From Bacillus sp. WMMC1349 (GTDB lineage: Bacteria; Bacillota; Bacilli; Bacillales; Bacillaceae), in NCBI RefSeq assembly GCF_013155385.1, contig NZ_JABJUQ010000007.1, positions 3,318,501 to 3,382,500 of the forward strand: a DNA stretch of 64,000 nucleotides, written 5' to 3'. The notes beneath the pieces are model-generated. The model saw only the letters and a list, made by a program, of their open reading frames with translations. It did no database searches and was not told the DNA's origin. The position numbers and the translations under genes are program-made. Positions 1 through 8,069 of the stretch are shown here, piece after piece (position 1 is the stretch's first letter; each line of letters starts with the position of its first letter).

Positions 1-1095
1 CATAACACCACTATCCCAATAAAATGCCAGATCTGCTCTCCCTTTTGCCAATAAGATTGACCCGTTCGGATTCATCAGCACCCTGAGCAAACCGACAATA
101 GCCAAAATATTGAGAATCGGAATAGCTGCAAGCCATTTTTCACTGAACATGACTTTAATAAATAAATCAGAAACAGTTGGCAGTCCGATCAAAAGTGGGA
201 ATGAAACGAGTGCGAGAAGTTTTGTAACATTTAAAAAACCCTCTCTTAACGTTTCATTATCTCTTTGGTTTTTGGAGAAAACCGGAAAAGCAACTCTTGT
301 AATAATCGGATTAATTTTCAGAACAGGGATTGTGATGATTTGATATGCTAAACTATAAATTCCTAAAGCCTCTGCTCCAAGAAAACGACCGATCAAAATC
401 ATATCCATATTGGCACCCACTCTGTTCACCAACCGTGAAGCTAACTGGAATGCACCAAAAGCAAAAAAACTTTTTACTTCTCGTAGTGCAAACACAAATG
501 AAGGACGCCATTTTTTAAAATATACAGCAAAGAACAAGATTCCTTTAAAAGAATTTAGAAAAACTTGTGACAAAACATAGGCAACGATTGGATCCATCAG
601 AAATACCAAGCCGATGAGCATGATAAATGATGAAACATTTGCTCCGGTTTCAATTTTACTTAAAACCTGAAATTTCAAGTCTTTTTGAAGCATATATTGA
701 TATTGCTGTCCAATCGGTGCAACTAAAAACATCATCGCCAATATTCGAATGAGTGACACAAGTTCATCACGCTGATAAAAGTCGGCAATGACAGGACTCA
801 AGAAAAAAATACAGATAAATAACAGAATGCCTGTGATGATATTAAGCCAATACAAAGTAGATAATTGACGTTCATTTACTTTTTCCTTTTGAATTAAGGC
901 CGCCCCAAAACCCATATCAAGTACAATTTGTGTAAAAATCGTCACTGTTGTCAGCATTCCGACTAAACCGAATTCAGCGATTGTCATGATATGACCTAGT
1001 AATACAAATTGCGCAATTTGAATAAACGTAATGATGATGGTAGAAGCGCTTGTCCACTTCGCACCATGTAATATTTGTTTTGTAATCGTTGACAT
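1..1095 (-). CDS. tuaB: Polysaccharide flippase, teichuronic acid exporter TuaB (partial)
   Basis: This is the first 365 codons of a multi-membrane-span flippase of the MOP/Wzx superfamily; the gene runs off the left edge. The ATG at 1095 begins MSTITKQILHGAKW and follows an AAGGAA-type ribosome binding site. Hydrophobic helices recur along the whole reading frame. It lies 22 bp after the sugar transferase tuaA, and the pair abuts lytC as the tua operon does in B. subtilis. There TuaB is thought to move lipid-linked teichuronic acid units across the membrane. The family call is firm; the teichuronic role rests on synteny. Confidence 0.85.
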   Translation of the reverse strand, partial: MSTITKQILHGAKWTSASTIIITFIQIAQFVLLGHIMTIAEFGLVGMLTTVTIFTQIVLDMGFGAALIQKEKVNERQLSTLYWLNIITGILLFICIFFLSPVIADFYQRDELVSLIRILAMMFLVAPIGQQYQYMLQKDLKFQVLSKIETGANVSSFIMLIGLVFLMDPIVAYVLSQVFLNSFKGILFFAVYFKKWRPSFVFALREVKSFFAFGAFQLASRLVNRVGANMDMILIGRFLGAEALGIYSLAYQIITIPVLKINPIITRVAFPVFSKNQRDNETLREGFLNVTKLLALVSFPLLIGLPTVSDLFIKVMFSEKWLAAIPILNILAIVGLLRVLMNPNGSILLAKGRADLAFYWDSGVM

Positions 1096-1117
1096 AGCAC
1101 ATTTTCCTTACTTTGTA

Positions 1118-1777
1118 TTATCTGGCTCCATCACCAGTCAATACAACTTTAAACGTTTTAATGATCACCTTCAAATCGAGGAGAAACGTCATATTTCGAA
1201 TATAATATAGATCATGCACCAATTTTTCTCGCGGACTGATATCATAGCCTCCGTTGACCTGCGCTAGACCTGTTAATCCTGGCTTGACAACTAAACGGTT
1301 TTGAAATCCTGGAATGTCATGCTGAAATTTGGCAGTGAATATTGGTCGTTCCGGCCTCGGTCCGACAAGGCTCATATCTCCGATTAAAACATTCACCAGC
1401 TGTGGAAGTTCGTCAATTCTTGTCTTTCTGATGAATGCCCCGATCGACGTAATTCGCGGATCATTTTTTCTCGCCCATGTCGCTCCAGATTTTTCAGCAT
1501 CCATCCTCATTGATCTCAACTTATACAGCTTAAAGTGTTTACCGTCTTTCCCGACCCGCTCTTGACGGTAAAAAGGCGAACCAGGAGTTTCTATAGAAAT
1601 GATAACACAGAAGACGAGGATCACCGGCAATGTAACAGCGAGTCCAATAAGAGAGAGGACGATATCCATTGCCCGTTTCACATACAAATAATATTCTGCT
1701 TTTTCAGACAGAGTACAAGAATAGGTTTGCTGTGTTGAGTATTCATTATACACCCTTAAGCTTTTGTCCATACTCAC
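1118..1777 (-). CDS. tuaA: Undecaprenyl-phosphate sugar phosphotransferase TuaA
   Basis: This is a bacterial sugar transferase (polyprenol-phosphate hexose-1-phosphate transferase) that starts a polymer on the lipid carrier. A membrane helix lies near residues 30-55. The family signatures YRQERVGKDG, KLRSMR, TRIDELPQ and DMSLVGPRPERP are all visible, ending in KPGLTGLAQVNG. Start choice: GTG at 1777 lies 7 nt after GAGGTG. ATG at 1783 touches that site, ATG at 1771 is 13 nt away, and the frame stays open to a GTG at 1792. It is followed by tuaB, and a PhoP-type box lies upstream. In B. subtilis this gene initiates teichuronic acid synthesis. Confidence 0.87.
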   Translation of the reverse strand: MSMDKSLRVYNEYSTQQTYSCTLSEKAEYYLYVKRAMDIVLSLIGLAVTLPVILVFCVIISIETPGSPFYRQERVGKDGKHFKLYKLRSMRMDAEKSGATWARKNDPRITSIGAFIRKTRIDELPQLVNVLIGDMSLVGPRPERPIFTAKFQHDIPGFQNRLVVKPGLTGLAQVNGGYDISPREKLVHDLYYIRNMTFLLDLKVIIKTFKVVLTGDGAR

Positions 1778-1839
1778 TGACATACACCTCACGATTTGGA
1801 TTGGTACTTTGTGATCTCTGCGTCAGTTTAGCATATGGA

Positions 1840-1877
1840 CGTAAATTGAATGTAAAAGACCTGTTAAAGAGTGTTAA
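1840..1877 (-). promoter_or_regulatory. PhoP-type box upstream of tuaA
   Basis: Read on the minus strand there are four TTAACA-like repeats: TTAACA, TTAACA, TTTACA and TTTACG. They start on the plus strand at 1872, 1862, 1851 and 1840, a period of 10-11 bp. This is the known Bacillus PhoP box layout. A -10-like TAAACT (1825-1830) follows about 9 bp downstream with no good -35, as expected for an activated promoter. In B. subtilis tuaA is activated by PhoP~P under phosphate limitation. Confidence 0.75.
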
Positions 1878-1981
1878 TCATATTATTTTTTCTTAAAAAT
1901 GATATGACTCCATGTTCTTAAAACAGTGGAATCATCATACTATATTTCCAAACAGAACGAAAATGAAAAAAGACACAAAAA

Positions 1982-1999
1982 AAAGCCCAAAATGGCTTT
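1982..1999 (-). terminator. Terminator of the GNAT gene
   Basis: On the minus strand AAAGCC-loop-GGCTTT is followed by a run of T (A-run on the plus strand ending at 1984). It overlaps the stop codon of the acetyltransferase gene. The stem is short. Confidence 0.5.
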
Positions 2000-2553
2000 T
2001 ACTTCATTGCGTATTGTTTTTCCCACTCTTCTCTTAAAATGCCCATTCGAATGGAGTCATAATAAACACCTTGATAAAGTCGACATTTTCTTAACCTTCC
2101 TTCTAATGTCATCCCCAATTTTTCTCCTAATCGCATCATCCGGAGATTTCCTGACCATGTCGTAAAACCGACTCTGACCAAAGGTAATGTTTTAAACAAA
2201 TGATCGATCCAATGTTTTAAAAAAAGGGTTCCATATCCACCATTCCAATAGTTAGAGTCATAAATAGCAATTCCAGCTTCAAGCCAATTAGATTCCTGAT
2301 GCTCCCAGTAATATGATACTGCACCAATCAGCTGATTATGAATGAACAACCCCCAGCGGTTATCTTTATGAATAAGAGAAGAAGCTTTGTCTTGAAGAAA
2401 ATCATTGTAAGATAATATCTCATGTGGATAATATGGAGCATCCCATTTTTTCCATTCTGGATGAGGTTGTTTATACACCAATTCCCAGTAGGTTTGTAAA
2501 TCTTCTTTATGTAATGGTCTCATGTGAAGATCTTTATTGATTTCAATTCCCAA
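1999..2553 (-). CDS. GNAT family N-acetyltransferase (RimJ/RimL type)
   Basis: The product is 184 residues, a typical length for a GNAT enzyme that uses acetyl-CoA to acetylate an amine. The layout is that of RimJ/RimL-type members: an N-terminal 'MRPLHKEDLQ' strand, a central 'GIAIYDSNYWNGGYG' region where acetyl-CoA would bind, and a C-terminal 'RMMRLGEKLGMTLEGRLRK' segment. The start is a TTG at 2553, 8 nt after AGGTGG. The gene stands alone between tuaA and lytC, with its own weak terminator. The substrate cannot be told from sequence; protein N-termini, aminoglycosides and polyamines are all acted on by this family. Confidence 0.8.
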   Translation of the reverse strand: MGIEINKDLHMRPLHKEDLQTYWELVYKQPHPEWKKWDAPYYPHEILSYNDFLQDKASSLIHKDNRWGLFIHNQLIGAVSYYWEHQESNWLEAGIAIYDSNYWNGGYGTLFLKHWIDHLFKTLPLVRVGFTTWSGNLRMMRLGEKLGMTLEGRLRKCRLYQGVYYDSIRMGILREEWEKQYAMK

Positions 2554-2654
2554 ATCTTACACCACCTAGATTTAAGTTCTGTTTTATAATGAAAGTTGAA
2601 CAGCGAATCATGCCAATACTTGATGAAGTAAAATGGATAATATTATCATCTTAA

Positions 2655-2706
2655 CAAAAAAGCTTGTCGACATAAAGCCGGTTTTTCACGACTTTGTCGA
2701 CAAGCT
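2655..2706 (-). terminator. Terminator of the lytABC operon
   Basis: A 12-bp perfect stem AGCTTGTCGACA/TGTCGACAAGCT (2661-2672 and 2695-2706) encloses a second small stem. On the minus strand it ends in a T run (A-run 2656-2661). It lies 7 bp after the lytC stop. Confidence 0.85.
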
Positions 2707-2712
2707 GTATTC

Positions 2713-4200
2713 TTAATAATAAGCGACAATTCCATTATAAATTGCGCTTGCAGCCCTGTCTTGATAGTAGCCGCTGTTTAGCTTGTTTGCATCACTTTTA
2801 TTGGTAATAAATCCAAGTTCAACTAAACAGCTAGGCATTGTTGATTCACGAATAACATGGAAATTTCCAGTTTTAACTTTACGGTTATTTGTATTCATCG
2901 CCTTATAAAGTCGGGTTTGAATTTCTGTTGCCAACCGTTTACTGTTTGTTGCTTGGTATTTTGTATAATAATACGTTTCTGTACCTGTAGCAGCTGGAGT
3001 AGCTGAATTAGAATGGATGCTGACAAAAATGTCGGCATGATTGGCTTTCGCTTTTGCTACCCGCTGAGAAAGAGTTAAATAAACATCAGTTGATCTCGCC
3101 ATAATCGGGAGTGCGCCACCGCTGGATAGTTTACTATAAACTTTTTTTGAAAAAGCAAGGTTGACATCCTTTTCCTTAAGTCCATTAGCAGACGCGCCAG
3201 GATCACTTCCTCCATGACCGGCATCAATAAAGATTTTTTTACCAACAATCGGATTTTTCAACTGTGAGATGACATTGGATTTCACCGAAATGGTTCCACC
3301 AAGAACAGTAAATGTTGTCATTCGATTTGAACCGATTGCTTCTCGTGTAGGTTTTGGTAAAGAACCTGCATCTGTGAACAGTACCGGTCGACCTTGTTTT
3401 GCCGCAAGCACTGAACCGGCAAGTGCATCGGCATATGTATAGCCATTACCGATAACTGCACTTTTTGTTGATGAGTAATATTTTTTGGCAATATTTCGGG
3501 CTACTTCAAAGCGGCTGTTTCCCCCAATTCGTGTTGGAGAAGCTAGCTGGCGATAAACACTGTTCGTGACACTAATTTCACCGCCGACAACAATTGTTGA
3601 TCTTGTCCCTTTACTTTTCATTGCATCTTTCGTTGGGCTTGGAATCGAATTTGATGTCGTTAATAGAATGGGAATCCCTTTTCTAGCAGCATAAGCACCG
3701 ATTGCCATACTATCAGCATATGCTGTTCCATTGGCAATGACTGCTTTTGAATTGGCTGGAAGTTTTTTCGCAATGCGTTCCGCCACTTCATAGCGGCTCA
3801 CTCCACCGATTCGCTCTACTGTAGAAACACCAAGTTTTTTAATTTCACTCACAACTTTGTTGCTAACACTAATCGTTCCTCCGATGACAATCACTTTTCT
3901 CGGTTTTAATTGACTGATTCTGTTTTTAGTAGGTGTTGTCAGTTTTGACGATTCTGTTAAGAGAATGGGTGCATTGTTTTTATATGCAAGTGGTGTAGCT
4001 GAAAGAACATCAGCATATGCTTTTCCATTTGCGACAACAACTGTGCTTGCACTGCTCCACCCTTGTTTTGAAACATTGACTGCCACTTCATAACGGCTGA
4101 CACCATCTAATCTAGTGGCAGATTGTGCTGCAAGTGCATTTGGTACAAACATGATCAGCCCCAATACAATGATTGGTATACTTCTTAATAAACCCCGCAA
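2713..4200 (-). CDS. lytC: N-acetylmuramoyl-L-alanine amidase LytC, major autolysin
   Basis: LytC hydrolyses the MurNAc-L-Ala amide bond of peptidoglycan outside the cell. The start is TTG at 4200, 7 nt after GGAGG, giving 495 residues (B. subtilis LytC has 496). A signal peptide covers about residues 1-24 and ends ALA-AQS. Three cell-wall-binding type 2 repeats fill about residues 28-310, each with R(I/L)xGxSRxEVA and VVxGGxIS-like motifs. A zinc amidase_3 domain covers about 315-495, with GHGGSDPGA, the Glu of 'KEKDVNL', 'SIHSN' and the catalytic Glu of 'CLVELGF'. It is the last gene of lytA-lytB-lytC. Confidence 0.95.
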   Translation of the reverse strand: MRGLLRSIPIIVLGLIMFVPNALAAQSATRLDGVSRYEVAVNVSKQGWSSASTVVVANGKAYADVLSATPLAYKNNAPILLTESSKLTTPTKNRISQLKPRKVIVIGGTISVSNKVVSEIKKLGVSTVERIGGVSRYEVAERIAKKLPANSKAVIANGTAYADSMAIGAYAARKGIPILLTTSNSIPSPTKDAMKSKGTRSTIVVGGEISVTNSVYRQLASPTRIGGNSRFEVARNIAKKYYSSTKSAVIGNGYTYADALAGSVLAAKQGRPVLFTDAGSLPKPTREAIGSNRMTTFTVLGGTISVKSNVISQLKNPIVGKKIFIDAGHGGSDPGASANGLKEKDVNLAFSKKVYSKLSSGGALPIMARSTDVYLTLSQRVAKAKANHADIFVSIHSNSATPAATGTETYYYTKYQATNSKRLATEIQTRLYKAMNTNNRKVKTGNFHVIRESTMPSCLVELGFITNKSDANKLNSGYYQDRAASAIYNGIVAYY

Positions 4201-4297
4201 ATAAATCTCCTCCAAAATAACATTTATGGTAACAATCCCCTAAAAATGAATATAGGAGGCTCAAAACGGCCTCCCTTTGTCTCTTTATCTATCAATA

Positions 4298-6436
4298 TTA
4301 ATAATTTGATAGCGTTGTTCCCGGGTAATAAAAGCTTAAGATCGTTCGATAGCTTTGTCCAGCTGCAGCTCTATAGTTTGCACCATACTGGCTCATTCCG
4401 ATACCATGTCCAAAGCCCTTACCTTTAATCGTAAAAGCGCTTGATTCGTCTGTTACTGACGCGTATGTGCTCTTCATATTCATGCCGCCAAGCATCGATC
4501 TTAATTGGGTTGTCGTCACGGAAATCGTTGCCGTTTTTTCTGTTAGACTTCCGCTTGAAGTAATATAACCTTTTGATTTTTCTTTTACGAAATACGAAAA
4601 ACGAATCTCTGCTGTTTTTGGTCGATGACCCTTCGTTTTCGTGCTGCTAAGTTTTACACTTGATATTTTCGTAATTTTAATTGAATCAGCACTGCTGTAT
4701 TTATTTTTAATAAACCATTTTTTCAAGCCAGATAAATAGGAAGCACTTTTTTCATTTGTTTTGCTCCACCATGAACTTGGTTTTTTAAGATCTAAGCTGC
4801 TTTTGCTAAGCTGTGTTTTATCAAGTGACACCGACCAGCTTCTCTTCGGATCATATTTATCTTCTTTAGCTGGCAAATATGGAACTTGACCACTCCATAC
4901 CTCACCATTGGCTTCGGTATAGCCGCCATTGCTTGATGAGTAAACAGCTGAAATTAACCGCCCATTATATTTTAAGACTTTACCTTTTGTGGCGTTTACA
5001 ATCTCAGATGTTCTTGAGTTCCAATCATAACCACCATATACCTGAAAGGCTTGGGAATCTGCTACTGTTTTTCCGGTCGAATTAGCAGAATACGTTCTGG
5101 CTGCTACAGCTTGGGCTTTTAATGCTTCTTTTTGCCAGCTAGCAGGCATTTCATGCGGTACAACACCTTTTAAATAATCTTCGAACGGAATATTTACATT
5201 AATCGGACGAACATACTTATTCGATTCTACAGTGAACTGCATGTTCCCCATATATTTTCTTCCGTTTATACTAATCGTATTTGAAGTCGAATACGATTTT
5301 GCTGCTGCAGTAAACGAAGACCCGAGGGATTTAATGGTTTTCCCATTTTGATAGAGTACTAGTTTCCCACTTTTTACTGCGACAGAATAGCCTTTTCCTG
5401 AAAGAGTACCTGTCAATTTATTTTTCAACGTATCTGTTATTGAAATGTTTCCACCAAGCAATGCATAACTCCGGGTACCTTTTGCTGCTAGTACATCAGC
5501 AACCGGTGATGGCAGGCTCTTTGATTCGACAAGCAAGAGAGGGCTTCCTTGCTTTGCGGCGAGAACTGATCCCGCTAAGGCATCCGCAAATGTTGTCCCA
5601 TTTGACAAAAATACTTTTGAAGCGTTCATGTTAAGTTGCTTAACAATATTTGCGGATACCTGATATCTGGAGACGCCACTAATCCGTTGGACAGACGCCT
5701 TTTTCTTCAAAGTTCCCTCGACACCAGTACTGACACTCAATGGACCGCCAACAATTGTTACTTTACTTGGGATTTTATAATCTTTGCGAATATTGTTATC
5801 ACCTGCTAGGAGGATCGGATAACCATTCGCTGCTGCATATGGTGCAATTGATAATGCGTCTGTAAAGACCATTCCTGTTGCCACAACAGCTTGACTGTAG
5901 TTCCCCATGCGGTTGGCAATGTTTTTCGATACTTCATAACGTGTTGTTCCACCAATACGGTCAATAGATCCATATTTTCTTAGTGTTTTTTCAACGTTTT
6001 TGGAAACACTAATCGTTCCTCCGATTATTAAAATATATTTCGGCTTTAATTTAGCAATCTGGTTTTCTGTCTTTGGTGTTAATGATTTTGCATCTGTTAA
6101 TAGAATTGGCGCATCATACTTTTTAGCTAATGGTGTTGCAGAAAGTGCATCTGCAAATGCATCGCGATTAACAACAACAACGGTATTAGCATTTGTCCAG
6201 CCAGCCGAAGCTACACTGTTTGCAACATCAAAACGTGTCGTTCCTCCATACCGAGCGGCTGAGGCGATTCCCGGAATCTGATAAGAACCGGAAATATCAA
6301 CACTAATACTAGACTTATTGCCAAGATAGTTACTGAGTTTCACCGAAATCTTTTTTTCAGCAGCATGTGCTGACTGAGTAAACAGCAAGGCTGTCGCAGT
6401 TACAGACGACAGAAGCAATAGCTTCAATTTTTTCAA
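4298..6436 (-). CDS. lytB: Amidase modifier LytB with cell-wall-binding repeats and SpoIID domain
   Basis: The product is 712 residues (B. subtilis LytB has about 705) and is thought to enhance LytC activity in the wall. Residues 1-25 form a signal peptide. Three cell-wall-binding type 2 repeats cover about 55-345. A SpoIID-type domain follows, with 'EDYLKGVVPHEMPASW', 'AQAVAARTYS' and a C-terminal 'GHGIGMSQYGA' motif. The start is TTG at 6436 with AGGGGTGA upstream at a rather long spacing. The gene lies 29 bp after lytA and 97 bp before lytC. SpoIID homologues cleave denuded glycan strands; LytB itself is described as a modifier. Confidence 0.92.
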   Translation of the reverse strand: MKKLKLLLLSSVTATALLFTQSAHAAEKKISVKLSNYLGNKSSISVDISGSYQIPGIASAARYGGTTRFDVANSVASAGWTNANTVVVVNRDAFADALSATPLAKKYDAPILLTDAKSLTPKTENQIAKLKPKYILIIGGTISVSKNVEKTLRKYGSIDRIGGTTRYEVSKNIANRMGNYSQAVVATGMVFTDALSIAPYAAANGYPILLAGDNNIRKDYKIPSKVTIVGGPLSVSTGVEGTLKKKASVQRISGVSRYQVSANIVKQLNMNASKVFLSNGTTFADALAGSVLAAKQGSPLLLVESKSLPSPVADVLAAKGTRSYALLGGNISITDTLKNKLTGTLSGKGYSVAVKSGKLVLYQNGKTIKSLGSSFTAAAKSYSTSNTISINGRKYMGNMQFTVESNKYVRPINVNIPFEDYLKGVVPHEMPASWQKEALKAQAVAARTYSANSTGKTVADSQAFQVYGGYDWNSRTSEIVNATKGKVLKYNGRLISAVYSSSNGGYTEANGEVWSGQVPYLPAKEDKYDPKRSWSVSLDKTQLSKSSLDLKKPSSWWSKTNEKSASYLSGLKKWFIKNKYSSADSIKITKISSVKLSSTKTKGHRPKTAEIRFSYFVKEKSKGYITSSGSLTEKTATISVTTTQLRSMLGGMNMKSTYASVTDESSAFTIKGKGFGHGIGMSQYGANYRAAAGQSYRTILSFYYPGTTLSNY

Positions 6437-6465
6437 AACGTATTCGTCACCCCTAACAATTCTTG

Positions 6466-6903
6466 TTATTTAGTCTCAATACTTTCAAGATTTAAAACTC
6501 CGTGTTCACCTTTTGAATATTTAATTGTCACTTTTTGTCCTTCTTTAATCGTTGCGACTTTTTCCTGAAGTTCTGTGCCGACTTGAATTGGTGTTTCTTT
6601 TCCATCAATATTGACTGCAACCGTGTGACTATCAGCCAAACCGGCAAAAGAGCCTTCTTTCGTGATGATGTCTTTGCTTTCAGCGCTTTTTTTGCTTTCT
6701 GCATTTTCTTTGTTTTCAGCGCTCTCTTTGCTTTCTGCATTTTCTTCGTTTTTAGCGCTCTCTTTGCTTTCTGCATTTTCTTTGTTTTCTGTTTTCTGCT
6801 GGTCAGATTTTGGTTGGTCTCCGCTGGACTTTGACTGTTCTGCGGTTCCGCAAGCCGACAATACAATCAGCAGCGAAAACATCAAGATTGTGAGTTTTTT
6901 CAT
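6466..6903 (-). CDS. lytA: Lipoprotein LytA with a charged 12-residue repeat
   Basis: This is a membrane lipoprotein of 145 residues and the first gene of lytABC. The signal peptide ends in the lipobox LSAC, with the modified Cys near residue 18. The start is ATG at 6903, 8 nt after GAGG; an upstream in-frame GTG lacks a site. Residues of about 40-80 form three tandem 12-residue units of the type ENKENAESKESA, which make the protein longer than the roughly 100-residue B. subtilis LytA. The last ~60 residues form a small compact domain. The role is probably LytC secretion or attachment, by family knowledge only. Confidence 0.85.
   Translation of the reverse strand: MKKLTILMFSLLIVLSACGTAEQSKSSGDQPKSDQQKTENKENAESKESAKNEENAESKESAENKENAESKKSAESKDIITKEGSFAGLADSHTVAVNIDGKETPIQVGTELQEKVATIKEGQKVTIKYSKGEHGVLNLESIETK
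6683..6790 (-). repeat. Three 36-bp tandem repeats inside lytA
   Basis: Units at 6683-6718, 6719-6754 and 6755-6790 are nearly identical and each encodes 12 residues. Repeat number could vary without shifting the frame. The low complexity also creates long false open frames on both strands. Confidence 0.9.
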
Positions 6904-6922
6904 TTTTTTCACCTCTCCCTAT

Positions 6923-6950
6923 GTATCGACAAATTCAAACAGACTTTTTA
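6923..6950 (-). promoter_or_regulatory. Sigma-D-type promoter of lytABC
   Basis: On the minus strand TAAA (6947-6950) is followed after 16 nt by GTCGATAC (6923-6930). The sigma-D consensus is TAAA-N14-16-GCCGATAT. It sits about 20-45 bp upstream of the lytA start. B. subtilis lytABC is known to be sigma-D driven. A TATAAT at 6951-6956 may be the -10 of a second, vegetative promoter, but it lacks a clear -35. Confidence 0.7.
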
Positions 6951-7043
6951 ATTATAACGCAAATTTTTGTATAATCACGTATTTTTATGAAACATTTTCT
7001 AAAAAAAATCGTCTTCTTAAAAAATATATCTAGTATTTTCTTG

Positions 7044-7071
7044 TTGTATTCGAAGCGAAAAAACTTATAAT
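7044..7071 (+). promoter_or_regulatory. Vegetative promoter of lytR
   Basis: TTGTAT (7044-7049) is followed after 16 nt by a perfect TATAAT (7066-7071). The lytR start codon lies 35 bp further on. It diverges from the lytABC promoter. Confidence 0.6.
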
Positions 7072-7105
7072 CAAAGTTGTAGACTATTAAAAAGGTGAGG
7101 GCTAT

Positions 7106-8032
7106 ATGAGAGCTGAAAAAAGGAAGAAAAAGAAGAAAATATTGATTACAATCATTGCTATAGTTGCTGTCTTTGTTTTTACTACAGGCGGATATGCATA
7201 TTATTTATGGCAAAAGGCTGCTTCGACTGTGGCGAACATTCATCAACCAATCAAAAAGTCGGACAAGCGCCATTCTGATGTTGACATTAATAACCAAGAC
7301 CCTTTTTCCGTTCTGATCTTGGGTGTTGATGAACGTAAAAATGATAAAGGCCGGGCAGACTCCCTCATCTATATGACAGTCAATCCCAAAACAAAAACGA
7401 CCGAAATGGTCAGCATTCCGCGTGATACGTATACTGAAATTATCGGTAAAGGAAAAACTGATAAAATTAACCACTCTTATGCATTTGGCGGTGTCCAAAT
7501 GACGGTGGATACAGTGGAAAATTTACTTGATGTTCCAGTTGATTATTTCGTTAAGGTCAATATGGAAAGCTTTAGAGATACCGTCGATACCCTTGGTGGT
7601 GTGACAGTAAACAGTAAATTTGCTTTTAATTTTGAAGGGCATTCATTCGCTAAAGGAAGTATTACCTTAAATGGTGATGAAGCACTCGCATACACAAGAA
7701 TGAGAAAACAAGATCCAAACGGTGATTTTGGTCGTCAAGACAGACAGCGCCAAGTGATTGAAGGGATTATTAATAAAGGTGCTAGCATTTCTTCAATTAC
7801 AAAGTTTAGTGACATGTTCAATGTCATTGAGAAAAACGTCAAAACAAACTTAACCTTTGATGATATGTGGGATATCCAATCAGGCTACAAAGATGCTCGA
7901 TCAAACATCATTCAGCATCAGCTTAAAGGCAATGGCACGAAAATAGGCGGTATTTACTATTACAAGGTTGATGACAGTTCTCTGGCTAAGATAACCGCAA
8001 AATTAAAACAAAATCTTGACTTAAATAAGTAA
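7106..8032 (+). CDS. lytR: LCP family polyisoprenyl-teichoic acid transferase LytR
   Basis: LytR-CpsA-Psr proteins move wall teichoic or teichuronic acid from the lipid carrier to peptidoglycan at the outer membrane face. The product has 308 residues (B. subtilis LytR 306). It has a Lys-rich cytosolic start, one membrane helix near residues 10-32 and an extracellular LCP domain. The lipid-phosphate-binding residues are visible in 'GVDERKNDKGRADSL' and 'SIPRDTY', plus the Arg-rich 'FGRQDRQRQ'. The start ATG at 7106 follows AGGTGAGG. It diverges from lytABC, which B. subtilis LytR also affects. It shares a bidirectional terminator with mnaA. Confidence 0.93.
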   Translation: MRAEKRKKKKKILITIIAIVAVFVFTTGGYAYYLWQKAASTVANIHQPIKKSDKRHSDVDINNQDPFSVLILGVDERKNDKGRADSLIYMTVNPKTKTTEMVSIPRDTYTEIIGKGKTDKINHSYAFGGVQMTVDTVENLLDVPVDYFVKVNMESFRDTVDTLGGVTVNSKFAFNFEGHSFAKGSITLNGDEALAYTRMRKQDPNGDFGRQDRQRQVIEGIINKGASISSITKFSDMFNVIEKNVKTNLTFDDMWDIQSGYKDARSNIIQHQLKGNGTKIGGIYYYKVDDSSLAKITAKLKQNLDLNK

Positions 8033-8034
8033 AC

Positions 8035-8069
8035 AAAAAAGAAGCCTCCTGCGGGAAGCTTCTTTTTTT
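8035..8069. terminator. Bidirectional terminator between lytR and mnaA
   Basis: The stem AAAGAAGC/GCTTCTTT with extra inner pairs has an A-run on one side and a T-run on the other. It can therefore serve both convergent genes. Confidence 0.85.

Noticed and set aside
6528..6866. Long alternative frames on both strands within lytA
   Set aside because: They arise from the 36-bp repeats and Lys/Phe-rich low complexity. The lytA frame has the signal peptide, lipobox and binding site.
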